Made by a program: the position numbers and the translations under genes. The notes beneath the pieces were generated by a model. That model was not told the origin of the DNA. It did no database searches and saw only the letters and a list, made by a program, of their open reading frames with translations. From an uncultured Sphingomonadales bacterium (lineage in GTDB: Bacteria > Pseudomonadota > Alphaproteobacteria > Sphingomonadales > Sphingomonadaceae), in assembly GCA_903911985.1 (NCBI GenBank), contig CAIWFP010000238.1, positions 1 through 5,728 on the forward strand: 5,728 nt of DNA, read 5' to 3'. This document shows positions 5,621 to 5,728 of the stretch, in pieces (position 1 is the stretch's first letter; the number at the start of each line of letters is the position of its first letter).

Positions 5621-5728
5621 TCAGCCGGCCTGTTGTCCACGGGCCATGGCGGCAAAGCGCGCCGAGGCGAGAAAGGCCTCGCGGCGCAAAGCGCGCAGTT
5701 CCAGCGCCTCGTAATCCTTGCCCCACAG
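5621..5728 (-). CDS. C-terminal 35 residues of an unidentified convergent gene (5' end outside window)
   Basis: On the minus strand the frame is open from the right edge to TGA at 5623-5621. It encodes LWGKDYEALELRALRREAF, then a short Ala-rich stretch and ARGQQAG. About 27 of 35 codons end in G or C, like the other genes here, and the fragment looks like an amphipathic Arg/Ala/Leu-rich helix. I do not recognise the family. The gene would converge on the lipoprotein gene with only 15 bp between the stops. It could be a chance open frame, since 35 codons is short in GC-rich DNA, but no alternative gene fits this end of the window. Confidence 0.55.
   Translation of the reverse strand: MWGKDYEALELRALRREAFLASARFAAMARGQQAG

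Noticed and set aside
5612..5625. Small hairpin gctga/tcagc as operon terminator
   Set aside because: Only a 5-bp stem and no T-run on either strand.

Overview
The window is high-GC DNA with strong G/C preference at third codon positions. Its gene complement points to an alphaproteobacterium, most likely a sphingomonad (Sphingomonas, Novosphingobium or Sphingobium type). The clearest hints are the STAS-MlaE fusion, an MCE protein starting METRANYV, and a permease / ATPase / MCE / lipoprotein gene order that I recall from the linKLMN operon of Sphingobium. The assignment is by recognition only; no search was run.

Layout: (1) Bases 1-1791, minus strand, hold the first 597 codons of valS (valyl-tRNA synthetase). 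The gene runs off the left edge before its KMSKS motif. (2) Bases 1792-1949 are a 158-bp divergent intergenic region. It contains a perfect inverted repeat and a four-codon leader ORF next to the valS start. (3) Bases 1950-5605, plus strand, form a tightly packed four-gene operon: mlaE (STAS domain fused to the permease), mlaF (ATPase), mlaD (MCE substrate-binding protein) and an ABC-transport auxiliary lipoprotein. Junctions are ATGA overlap, 7-nt gap, ATGA overlap. (4) Bases 5621-5728, minus strand, are probably the last 35 codons of a convergent gene I cannot identify.

The operon encodes an Mla/MCE-type ABC importer that should move phospholipids or other hydrophobic molecules between the outer and inner membranes. 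MlaE forms the membrane channel, with a built-in MlaB-like STAS domain. MlaF hydrolyses ATP, MlaD forms the periplasmic lipid-binding ring anchored in the inner membrane, and the lipoprotein probably links the complex towards the outer membrane. No mlaC or mlaA lies in the window.

Most of the window is ordinary. The most unusual feature is a six-unit, 15-bp in-frame tandem repeat that gives MlaF a Gly/His-rich pentapeptide tail at exactly the end that in E. coli MlaF contacts MlaB. Lesser observations are the palindrome and mini-ORF at the valS leader, and a low-GC enlarged segment inside ValS. I see no convincing previously undescribed multi-gene system.
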